From NCBI GenBank assembly GCA_036378175.1, contig DASUWY010000047.1, positions 1-64,000 on the forward strand: 64,000 bases of DNA, written 5' to 3'. Positions 8,628 to 15,259 of the stretch are shown piece after piece. Positions within the stretch are counted from its first letter, which is position 1. The number at the start of each line of letters is the position of its first letter. The translations under genes were made by a program, and so were the position numbers. The notes under the pieces are model-generated. The model had not been told where the DNA came from, did not search any database, and worked only from the letters and a program-made list of their open reading frames with translations. This DNA comes from Thermoleophilaceae bacterium. GTDB lineage: Bacteria; Actinomycetota; Thermoleophilia; Solirubrobacterales; Thermoleophilaceae.

Positions 8628-9077
8628 ATGCTGCGGAAGCTCCGCGCGCGTATTCAGTCCGAGGAGTCCGGTTTCACCCTTATCGAGCTCCTCGTCGTCA
8701 TCTTGATCATCGGCATCCTGGCCGCGATCGCTCTGCCGAACTTCCTCGGCCAGCGCACCAAGGCCCAGGACAGCTCCGCCAAGTCCGATGCTCGCAACAT
8801 GGTGTCGCAGCTCGAGTCCTGCTACACCGACAACAACACCTACACCGGCAGCACCGCTTCCGGGACCACGGCCAGCACCTGTCTGCCGACCAACACCGGT
8901 CTGTCGATCGGCGGCGGCAAGGGCCAGGTGAACGTGACGGCGGCCGACGACAGCACGTACACCGTCGTCGCGACGTCGAAGTCGAACAACACGTTCACGA
9001 TCACGAAGACGGCCGGCGGCACCACGAGCCGCACCTGCACCGGCTCGAACGGCGGCTGCTCCGGCGGCAGCTGGTAG
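8628..9077 (+). CDS. pilA: type IV major pilin PilA, copy 2
   Basis: A 149-residue prepilin with the same EESG/FTLIE cleavage site as copy 1. It differs from copy 3 at only four residues (two in the GTTAST segment, one N/D after GKGQV, one G/S near the end), so the two are a recent duplication or are kept alike by gene conversion. Two probable disulphides lie in the globular domain. AGGAGGT precedes the ATG. The gene is a monocistronic unit between its own sigma-28-type promoter and a strong terminator. Confidence 0.93.
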   Translation: MLRKLRARIQSEESGFTLIELLVVILIIGILAAIALPNFLGQRTKAQDSSAKSDARNMVSQLESCYTDNNTYTGSTASGTTASTCLPTNTGLSIGGGKGQVNVTAADDSTYTVVATSKSNNTFTITKTAGGTTSRTCTGSNGGCSGGSW

Positions 9078-9097
9078 TACCCGACGCCAGGCAGTAT

Positions 9098-9127
9098 GAC
9101 GAGGCGGGTCTTCGGACCCGCCTCGTC
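9098..9127 (+). terminator. rho-independent terminator after pilA2
   Basis: A perfect 13-bp stem (GACGAGGCGGGTC, 9098-9110, with its complement at 9115-9127) is closed by a TTCG tetraloop and followed by CGCTTTCT. It separates pilA2 from the riboswitch-controlled pilA3. Confidence 0.85.
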
Positions 9128-9146
9128 CGCTTTCTGACGGGCGGGC

Positions 9147-9174
9147 TAAAGGATCTCCCGCTTCCTGGCGATAA
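9147..9174 (+). promoter_or_regulatory. sigma-28-type promoter of the riboswitch-pilA3 unit
   Basis: TAAA at 9147-9150 (in CTAAAGG), a 16-nt spacer, then GGCGATAA at 9167-9174. Spacing is identical to the pilA2 and pilM sites. The predicted start, near 9181, places the riboswitch at the very 5' end of the transcript, which supports both calls. Confidence 0.75.
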
Positions 9175-9188
9175 GCCCTGCAAGTCAG

Positions 9189-9277
9189 GGCCACGGTGAA
9201 GGGCAAACCCGTCGCGAGGCGGGGGCGCAAAGCTACGGGGCTCCTGCGTGGAGCCGGCTGAGCTGCCAACCAAGGCC
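9189..9277 (+). ncRNA. c-di-GMP-I (GEMM) riboswitch upstream of pilA3
   Basis: The core reads AGGGCAAACC, then a helix CCCGTC/GGCGGG closed by a GCGA (GNRA) tetraloop, then GGGGCGCAAAGCTACGGG. A third helix, GGCTCC/GGAGCC, follows with loop TGCGT. The outer P1 helix is formed by GGCC..GGT (9189-9197) with ACC..GGCC near 9268-9277. Order, spacing and the conserved strings fit the GEMM-I fold, including the tetraloop that docks on the third helix. AGGGCAAACC is the same as in the Vibrio Vc2 aptamer as I remember it, which favours c-di-GMP over c-AMP-GMP. It regulates the downstream pilin. Confidence 0.88.
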
Positions 9278-9290
9278 GCCGCGGCGTTCT

Positions 9291-9324
9291 GACCACAACC
9301 CAAACAATCCTCATGGAGGAGGTC
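9291..9324 (+). promoter_or_regulatory. hairpin masking the pilA3 ribosome-binding site
   Basis: TCCTC (9308-9312) and GAGGA (9316-9320) flank an ATG loop, and GACC (9291-9294) can pair with GGTC (9321-9324) outside them. The helix occludes the GGAGGAGGT ribosome-binding site of pilA3. The ribosome-binding sites of the other pilins have no such partner. It lies 14 nt beyond the aptamer and is the obvious candidate for the riboswitch expression platform. Confidence 0.5.
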
Positions 9325-9330
9325 ACGCGA

Positions 9331-9780
9331 ATGCTGCGGAAGCTCCGCGCTCGTATTCAGTCCGAGGAGTCCGGTTTCACCCTGATCGAGCTCCTGGTCG
9401 TCATCCTGATCATCGGCATCCTGGCCGCGATCGCTCTGCCGAACTTCCTCGGCCAGCGCACCAAGGCCCAGGACAGCTCGGCGAAGTCTGACGCCCGCAA
9501 CATGGTGTCGCAGCTCGAGTCCTGCTACACCGACAACAACACCTACACCGGCAGCACCGCTTCCGGCACCTCGACCAGCACCTGTCTGCCGACCAACACC
9601 GGTCTGTCGATCGGCGGCGGCAAGGGCCAGGTCGACGTGACGGCGGCCGACGACAGCACGTACACCGTCGTCGCGACGTCGAAGTCGAACAACACGTTCA
9701 CGATCACGAAGACGGCCAGCGGCACCACGAGCCGCACCTGCACCGGCTCGAACGGCGGCTGCTCCGGCGGCAGCTGGTAG
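9331..9780 (+). CDS. pilA: type IV major pilin PilA, copy 3 (riboswitch-controlled)
   Basis: The start is taken at ATG 9331, giving the same 149-residue prepilin as copies 1 and 2. An upstream in-frame ATG at 9313 overlaps the GGAGGAGGT ribosome-binding site and is unlikely to be used. Cleavage falls after EESG (G15), then FTLIE. The protein is 145/149 identical to copy 2 and shares its two presumed disulphides. What sets it apart is the leader: a c-di-GMP-I aptamer and an anti-Shine-Dalgarno hairpin. Production of this copy should therefore respond to the second messenger directly at RNA level. Confidence 0.93.
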   Translation: MLRKLRARIQSEESGFTLIELLVVILIIGILAAIALPNFLGQRTKAQDSSAKSDARNMVSQLESCYTDNNTYTGSTASGTSTSTCLPTNTGLSIGGGKGQVDVTAADDSTYTVVATSKSNNTFTITKTASGTTSRTCTGSNGGCSGGSW

Positions 9781-9805
9781 TAGCAGCTAGGGAAAGCAGC
9801 ACCGC

Positions 9806-9835
9806 GACGAGGCGGGCCTCCGGGCCCGCCTCGTC
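9806..9835 (+). terminator. rho-independent terminator after pilA3
   Basis: A perfect 13-bp stem begins GACGAGGCGGGCC (9806-9818), closed by a TCCG loop and followed by CGTTTTCG. It is nearly the same sequence as the pilA2 terminator, consistent with duplication of the whole unit. Confidence 0.85.
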
Positions 9836-9854
9836 CGTTTTCGTGAGCCGTTCC

Positions 9855-9881
9855 TAACGATCCCGCGCGAGCGGTCGATAC
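9855..9881 (+). promoter_or_regulatory. sigma-28-type promoter of pilA4
   Basis: TAAC at 9855-9858, a 15-nt spacer, and GTCGATAC at 9874-9881. The -35 has one mismatch and the spacer is one base shorter than at pilA2, pilA3 and pilM. Confidence 0.55.
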
Positions 9882-9921
9882 GGACTCGACCCAAGAGACT
9901 TTCCGCACAGGAGGTCAACCC

Positions 9922-10374
9922 ATGTTTCAGAGGCTCGCCAAGCGCCTCGCAGTGGAGGAGTCCGGTTTCACCCTGATCGAGCTCCTCGTAGTCATCTTGA
10001 TCATCGGCATCCTGGCCGCAATCGCGCTGCCCAACTTCCTCAGCCAGCGCGACAAGGCGCAGGACTCGAACGCGAAGTCGGACGCCCGCAACCTCGTGTC
10101 GCAGCTCGAGTCGTGCTTCACCGACAACGACACCTACACGGGCAGCACCGTCTCCGGATCGAGCGTGAGCTCGTGTCTCGGCACGGATACGGGGCTGGCG
10201 ATCGGTCCCGGCAAGGCCAAGGTCGACGTGACCTTCGCCAACGACAAGGGCTTCATCGTCGTCGCGACCTCCCGGAACGGCGACACGTTCTCGATCACGA
10301 AGAACGTGAACAGCGGCGTGATCAGCCGCAGCTGCTCGGGATCGAACGGCAGCTGCATCGGCGGCAGCTGGTAG
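9922..10374 (+). CDS. pilA: type IV pilin PilA, copy 4 (divergent)
   Basis: A 150-residue prepilin with the EESG/FTLIE site after G15. The alpha1 helix is almost unchanged, but the globular domain diverges from copies 1-3 (for example AKVDVTFANDKGFIVVATS). The cysteine pattern is kept (LESCFTDN, SSCLGTD, RSCSGSNGSC). CAGGAGGTC at 9909-9917 is the ribosome-binding site. Probably an alternative major or abundant minor pilin. It has its own promoter and terminator. Confidence 0.92.
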   Translation: MFQRLAKRLAVEESGFTLIELLVVILIIGILAAIALPNFLSQRDKAQDSNAKSDARNLVSQLESCFTDNDTYTGSTVSGSSVSSCLGTDTGLAIGPGKAKVDVTFANDKGFIVVATSRNGDTFSITKNVNSGVISRSCSGSNGSCIGGSW

Positions 10375-10400
10375 CTCACTCGGGGCGATAGCGCACCCCA

Positions 10401-10429
10401 AAAGGGACCGGCACCTCGCCGGTCCCTTT
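10401..10429 (+). terminator. rho-independent terminator after pilA4
   Basis: A perfect 12-bp stem (AAAGGGACCGGC at 10401-10412 with its complement at 10418-10429) has an ACCTC loop and is followed by CTTTTG. It separates the pilins from the minor-pilin operon. Confidence 0.85.
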
Positions 10430-10512
10430 CTTTTGCGCCAACTTTGTGATGTAAAAGCGCCAACGCGCCAGGATCTATCAAGGGAATACCTGGGGCACCG
10501 ACAGCGATATTG

Positions 10513-12054
10513 ATGCTCTGTCGGCGTTCAGGCGGTGAGGGGGAACGCGGCTTCACCCTCATCGAAATCCTCGTGGCGATGTTCCTGCTCATCGTCGGGG
10601 TGTTGGGCACGATCGCGCTCGTGGATGGCGCGAACGCCAGCAGCAATGCGGCGGACACCCGCATCAGCGCCTCCAACCTCGCGCGCGAGATCACCGAGGA
10701 CGCCCACGCCGTCGACTACGACTCCCTGCTCACGTCAACCGTCGTATCCGCGCTGAGGACCTATCCCAGTCTCACCGGCACGGTGTCGGGCGGCACATGG
10801 ATCGTCACGCGGCACGGGGAGAAATACGCCGTCAGCGTGACGGCGTGCAAGTACGACAACCCGGAGGACGGGCTCGCCAAGAGCCACGACAGCTCGTTCT
10901 GCACCAACACGTCGGCCGATCCAAGCGGTACCGACTCGAACGGAGACGACTTCCGCCGAGTCGACGTGACGATCAACTGGACCTCTGAGGGCGGCCGGAC
11001 GCACACGCTCAAGCAGACGGCACTGATCGTCAACCCGTCGGGGGGACTCGGCCCGCGGATCACCAGCATGACTCCGCAGGTCACGGTGTACCAGCCCGAC
11101 TCTCCGTCCTGCCTGCCGGGGTGCACGTGGCTTTCGAGCGGAAACCAGGCGGGACCGTTCAGTGTCACCACCGCGACGCCCGCGAACTCGCTCAACTGGA
11201 GCACAAGCGACGGCTCGCCGGCCAACACGATCAGCCCGCCCTCGCCGACGACGACGTTCAGCTGGTCCTGGGACATCACGAACGTGCTGGACGGGACCTA
11301 CACCGTGAACGCGCAGCCGTTCGACGACCGCGGCGTCCCCGGAGACCTCAAGACCGCCACCGTCTACGTGAACAAGGCGGCGCCGGTGGCGCCCACCGCG
11401 TTCAGCGGTGGCTGGGACACGAACACCGCGCAGGGCGACGTGGTGGACCTTTCGTGGGCCTACAACCCCGAACACGACATCTCCGGCTACCGGGTCTACC
11501 GCGACGCGAACGGCAACGGTACGTACGACCCCGGCACGGATACGCGCGCGTGTCCGCCCGACGGCGCCGATCCCTCGATGCTCACCGTCAACTACTGCAC
11601 CGACACGAGCCCGATCGGCAATCACAGCAGCAATCCGAAGCCGACGTATTTCGTCATGGCGCTCGATCTCAAGGACGCGACCGCGCCCAGCTCGCTGCGC
11701 GAGGGTGCGGCCACGGCTGTGACCCTCCCGGACGTTGGCCCGGCGCCCACCTTCGATTGCGCGAGCGAGACGCTCACGTCGGCGGTGCAGGACGGCCTGC
11801 CGACAATCAGCTGGAGCGCGCCGGCGAGCGGCAACGTCGCCTTCTACCGGATCTACCGCGACCCCAGCCCCGACCCGCAGGCGTGCGGCGTGGCCCTGCC
11901 GCTGAGCTCGCGCTACGACTTCACCACGGGCAACGTGAGCTCCTACAGCGATCCGTCGCCCGGCTCGAGCAACAGCCACGTCTACTACATCACGGCCGTC
12001 GACAGCAACTTCAACGAGTCGCTGCCGCTCGGCCCCTTCCCGGCGATCCCATGA
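10513..12054 (+). CDS. PilV-like minor prepilin with large fibronectin-type exodomain
   Basis: The protein has 513 residues. A class III signal ends in ERG with cleavage after G13, followed by FTLIEILVAMFLLIVGVLG, as in PilV/type II pseudopilins. The long exodomain has two fibronectin III-like modules (VDLSWAYNPEHDISGYRVYRD and PTISWSAPASGNVAFYRIYRD), a fold common in adhesins. ATG 10513 follows a TTG in the same frame and has no clear ribosome-binding site. The next two genes follow with ATGA overlaps, so this is the first gene of a minor-pilin operon. Likely a pilus-tip or initiation-complex component with adhesive function. Confidence 0.8.
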   Translation: MLCRRSGGEGERGFTLIEILVAMFLLIVGVLGTIALVDGANASSNAADTRISASNLAREITEDAHAVDYDSLLTSTVVSALRTYPSLTGTVSGGTWIVTRHGEKYAVSVTACKYDNPEDGLAKSHDSSFCTNTSADPSGTDSNGDDFRRVDVTINWTSEGGRTHTLKQTALIVNPSGGLGPRITSMTPQVTVYQPDSPSCLPGCTWLSSGNQAGPFSVTTATPANSLNWSTSDGSPANTISPPSPTTTFSWSWDITNVLDGTYTVNAQPFDDRGVPGDLKTATVYVNKAAPVAPTAFSGGWDTNTAQGDVVDLSWAYNPEHDISGYRVYRDANGNGTYDPGTDTRACPPDGADPSMLTVNYCTDTSPIGNHSSNPKPTYFVMALDLKDATAPSSLREGAATAVTLPDVGPAPTFDCASETLTSAVQDGLPTISWSAPASGNVAFYRIYRDPSPDPQACGVALPLSSRYDFTTGNVSSYSDPSPGSSNSHVYYITAVDSNFNESLPLGPFPAIP

Positions 12055-13001
12055 GGCTGCGCGACGAGACCGGCTTCACGCTGCCGGAGATGCTGGTGGC
12101 GATGATCATGTTCGCGATCATCCTGCTCGCCACGCTCAGCGTGTTCGACACCAGCACGAAGGTGTCAGCGGCGAACACGCAGCAGAACGACGCGGTCGAG
12201 GAGTCGCGCGTGGCGGTCGATCAGGTCGCGCGCCAGCTTCGCAACCTCGCGAGCCCCACCACTCCGCTCTCGACGATCGACACCGCGGCGCCGTACAACC
12301 TGATCTTCCAGACGGATGATCCGAACAAGACGTGGGTTCGCTACTGCCTCGTCATGAACGGCTCGGGGCCGAAGGCGAAGGGCAACCTGTACTACGCCAG
12401 CTCCGCGGCCTCGACACTCACGGCTGCGCAGACGAATAGCACGTGCCCCGGCACGGGTTGGGACAGCGTGAAGGTGGTCGCGCAGGACGTGACCAACCGG
12501 ACGAACGGGCAGGACCGTCCCGTGTTCACCTACTCGTGCACCGACGGCTCGCCGAGCGGCTGTCCGGCGAGCAGCGCGGACAACTCGAGGATCGTGCTCG
12601 CGCGCGAGGACCTCTTCATCGACACGAATCCCGGGTTCGCGCCGGCCGAGCGGCGTGTGGCCACCGGCGTCTACCTCCGCAACCAGAACCAACAGCCCAC
12701 GGCGTCGTTCACCTGGGCGAACCAGCCGGCCTTCAAGCACACGGTGATCCTGAACGGCTCGGCTTCTGCCGATCCTGAGGGCCGCACACTCCACTTCTAC
12801 TGGTGCGAGGGATCCACAAGCACCTGCACGCCGACCTCGAGCTACTACATCGGGACGGGCGTGACGCTCACGTACACATTCCCATCGACAGACGCCTCGG
12901 GGAGCACTCCGACGATCGCCCTGTCCGTGTTCGACCCCGGCGGGCTCTCCGCCACGACCTCGACGCCGGCCAACGGCGCAGTAACGGTGCCAACACCATG
13001 A
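12051..13001 (+). CDS. PilW-like minor prepilin with PKD-like domain
   Basis: The protein has 316 residues. A short leader ends in ETG (cleavage after G8), then FTLPEMLVAMIMFAIILLATL with Glu at mature position 5. This is the PilW/PulJ arrangement. AVEESRVAVDQVARQLRNLA is the amphipathic continuation typical of PulJ. After residue about 220, PTASFTWANQPAF...LNGSASADPEG is a PKD-like beta-sandwich that may bind surfaces or other pilins. The ATG overlaps the previous stop (ATGA), and the gene is likewise coupled to the following one. Confidence 0.8.
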   Translation: MRLRDETGFTLPEMLVAMIMFAIILLATLSVFDTSTKVSAANTQQNDAVEESRVAVDQVARQLRNLASPTTPLSTIDTAAPYNLIFQTDDPNKTWVRYCLVMNGSGPKAKGNLYYASSAASTLTAAQTNSTCPGTGWDSVKVVAQDVTNRTNGQDRPVFTYSCTDGSPSGCPASSADNSRIVLAREDLFIDTNPGFAPAERRVATGVYLRNQNQQPTASFTWANQPAFKHTVILNGSASADPEGRTLHFYWCEGSTSTCTPTSSYYIGTGVTLTYTFPSTDASGSTPTIALSVFDPGGLSATTSTPANGAVTVPTP

Positions 13002-14368
13002 TCAAGAAACTTGCGCGCAATGAATCCGGATGGGCCGTTGCGACGGCCATCATTCTCACCGCTGTGATGCTTGGAGTTGGACTGGCCGCCATGGCAGTCG
13101 TCGACAACCAGCAGAGGCAGTCCGGCAACGAGCGTCAGCGGGAGTCGTCGTTCAATCTCGACGAGGCCGCGGTTTACGGCCAGGGGCTGATGCTCACGCA
13201 GACCTGGCCGAACGCATCCCTCAGCAGCCATCCACCAGCGGTGTGCACTCCGACCACCGTGAACTCGTGGTGTCCCGACCGCAACACGCTCGCCTCTGCC
13301 ACCGCACTGACTCCGTCGACGGCGAACTTCACCTCCGTCGACTTCAGCGCCAACGCCACCTGGACAACGAAGATACGCGACGACGGCGGCAGTCTCACCA
13401 CGTTCTACGACCCGGCCAGCGCGGACTCCGCGCAATCGGGTACGGACGCCTCGGGGCACAGCTACACGTGTGCCAGTCCGTGCACCTATGACGCGAACGG
13501 AAACCACCGTGTGTGGGTCCAGGCAACTGCGATCGTTCGGGGGCATCCCCGCGCGGTGGTGGCCCAGCTTCAGCTCGAACAGCTGACGGAGGATGTGCCG
13601 CAGATGGCGATGCAGGCCGGCAAGCTGACGATCTCGAACAGCGGTGGCCATGGCGGCACGCCGATCATCGACGGCTCCGGTTCACCCGTCCTCGTCCGGT
13701 GCGATCCCACCACCGGTACGAGCTGTGTCGACATCCCCAATCCAATCCAGGTGAATCCGCCGCCGGCGCAGATGCCGGGTGGCGTGTCCGCTCCGCCCTT
13801 GATGACGGCAAGCGAGCTCACGCGGCTCAAGCAGCGCGCGATCGCGGACGGCAACTACTACCCAGGATGCCCCACGAAGGGCGGGCCGAACAACAAGTAC
13901 GGCGACAACCAGTATCACCTCGAAGGACCGGTGGTCTGGGTGGACAACTGCACCTCGCCGCCGCAGCTCGGCAACGACGTCTACACAAAGGCATGTCCGG
14001 CAGCGCCGCCCGTCCCGGCCGGTATGAGCAGCAACTGCATCAACTCGCCCCTCGCGCCGGGCGTCCTGATCTGGCACGTCGGCTCGATACAGCTCAGCGG
14101 CAACTACACGTTCTGCGGCCTTGTGTATGCGGTCAACGACTCCGACGAGTCGGGAACACCGAGCGCCTCGAGTGGCGACGTGATCACGACGACGGGTGGT
14201 GCGGGCGTTTGGGGCGCGATCGCCATCGATGGGCCCGGCCGCCTGAACCTCGGGTCGAACGGGGTGCAGCTCAAGTACAACCCGAATGCCTTCTCGCCGA
14301 TCCAGTCGTACGGTACGGCTGGTCTCGTGCAGAACACCTGGCGCGAGCTGCCCGCCGGTACCCAGTAG
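12998..14368 (+). CDS. PilX-like pilus assembly protein
   Basis: The protein has 456 residues, with its ATG overlapping the previous stop (ATGA). N-terminal LARNESGWAVATAIILTAVMLG resembles PilX/PulK-type minor pilins: a Gly before a hydrophobic helix, without the FTLIE consensus and without Glu at position 5, as in PulK-like tip pseudopilins. NQQRQSGNERQRESSFNLDEAA matches the stretch that follows the helix in PilX N-terminal domains. The long C-terminal domain has several Cys and Gly-rich turns. It probably forms the initiation tip complex with the two preceding products. Confidence 0.7.
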   Translation: MIKKLARNESGWAVATAIILTAVMLGVGLAAMAVVDNQQRQSGNERQRESSFNLDEAAVYGQGLMLTQTWPNASLSSHPPAVCTPTTVNSWCPDRNTLASATALTPSTANFTSVDFSANATWTTKIRDDGGSLTTFYDPASADSAQSGTDASGHSYTCASPCTYDANGNHRVWVQATAIVRGHPRAVVAQLQLEQLTEDVPQMAMQAGKLTISNSGGHGGTPIIDGSGSPVLVRCDPTTGTSCVDIPNPIQVNPPPAQMPGGVSAPPLMTASELTRLKQRAIADGNYYPGCPTKGGPNNKYGDNQYHLEGPVVWVDNCTSPPQLGNDVYTKACPAAPPVPAGMSSNCINSPLAPGVLIWHVGSIQLSGNYTFCGLVYAVNDSDESGTPSASSGDVITTTGGAGVWGAIAIDGPGRLNLGSNGVQLKYNPNAFSPIQSYGTAGLVQNTWRELPAGTQ

Positions 14369-14383
14369 GCACAAGGCCGAAAG

Positions 14384-14399
14384 CGGGGCTCAAGCCCCG
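14384..14399 (+). terminator. small hairpin after the minor-pilin operon
   Basis: The 6-bp stem CGGGGC/GCCCCG has a TCAA loop. The following GGCCCGTTCTGG has only a weak T tract. It may partly terminate transcription ahead of the prepilin peptidase gene. Confidence 0.35.
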
Positions 14400-14429
14400 G
14401 CCCGTTCTGGACGAATAACCGAGTACACG

Positions 14430-15176
14430 ATGGAAACGGCCTTCGCAGGCATCTCTGGCGCCGTCATCGGCTCCTTCCTGAATGTGGTGGTGTACCGGCT
14501 CCCGATCGGGCAGTCGCTCGTGAAGCCGCGTTCGCACTGCCCGAGCTGCCAGACGCCGGTGTCGCCGCGCGACAACGTGCCGCTGCTCTCGTGGCTCTTC
14601 CTCAAGGGCCGCTGCCGGCACTGCGGCGAGACGATCTCGGCGCGCTACCCGGCGGTCGAGCTGCTCACGGCGCTCTGCTTCGTGGGCGTGGTGCTCGCGC
14701 ACGGGGTACACGCCGAGCTGATCGCGCTGATCCCGTTCACCGCCGTGTTGATCGCGGTCACGTTCATAGACCTCCAGCACAAGATCGTGCCCAACCGGAT
14801 CGTCGCGCCCGCGGCGGTGTACGGGCTCGTGACGGCGGTGGCGTTCAGAACACACGCGCTGCCCGAGCTCCTGATAGCCGGGGCCGGCGCGTTCACCTTC
14901 TTCCTCGTCGCCGCGCTCATCCACCCGAAGGGCATGGGGATGGGTGACGTGAAGCTCGCCGGCGTGATGGGCCTCTACCTCGGAAAGCTCGTGATCCCGG
15001 CGCTCGTGATCGCCTTCGTCGTGGGCACCGTGGTGGGCATCGTGCTGGTTGTCCGGCACGGCGCGCGCTCGCGCAAGGTCGGCGTCCCGTTCGCCCCGTT
15101 CATGGCGCTCGGGGGCCTCGTGGCGATGCTCGCCGGGCAGCAGCTCATCGACTTCTATCTGGACAACCTGCGCTGA
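14430..15176 (+). CDS. pilD: type IV prepilin peptidase (PilD/GspO)
   Basis: The protein has 248 residues. The N-terminal part GAVIGSFLNVVVYRLP is the family opening. Two CxxC pairs (CPSC and CRHC) form the zinc-binding cytoplasmic loop that accompanies N-methyltransferase activity. The two catalytic aspartates of the aspartyl protease are in FIDLQHKIVPN and GMGMGDVKLAG. About seven transmembrane helices are visible. It removes the leader from all prepilins encoded upstream and methylates the new N-terminal Phe. The ribosome-binding site is weak. Confidence 0.93.
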   Translation: METAFAGISGAVIGSFLNVVVYRLPIGQSLVKPRSHCPSCQTPVSPRDNVPLLSWLFLKGRCRHCGETISARYPAVELLTALCFVGVVLAHGVHAELIALIPFTAVLIAVTFIDLQHKIVPNRIVAPAAVYGLVTAVAFRTHALPELLIAGAGAFTFFLVAALIHPKGMGMGDVKLAGVMGLYLGKLVIPALVIAFVVGTVVGIVLVVRHGARSRKVGVPFAPFMALGGLVAMLAGQQLIDFYLDNLR

Positions 15177-15211
15177 CTCGGCGCGGTGTCCAGAAGTTGG
15201 TCCGGCTGGAC

Positions 15212-15239
15212 TAAAGGCTGATGGGCAAGCGGTCGATAG
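15212..15239 (+). promoter_or_regulatory. sigma-28-type promoter of pilMNOP
   Basis: TAAA at 15212-15215 (in CTAAAGG), a 16-nt spacer, and GTCGATAG at 15232-15239. The spacing is identical to the pilA2 and pilA3 promoters. It overlaps an upstream in-frame ATG (15221) of pilM, which supports the later ATG at 15260 as the true start. Confidence 0.7.
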
Positions 15240-15259
15240 GTGGGAAGCAGGCTCTTCTC

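Noticed and set aside
9313-9330. ATG 9313 as start of pilA3
   Set aside because: It forms part of the ribosome-binding-site hairpin itself and would add six residues absent from the otherwise identical copies.
10452-10510. TAAA and AGCGATAT before the PilV-like gene as a sixth sigma-28-type promoter
   Set aside because: The TAAA is 46 nt from the CGATAT, the sequence 16 nt after it is not GCCGATA-like, and a start from CGATAT would fall beyond the ATG.
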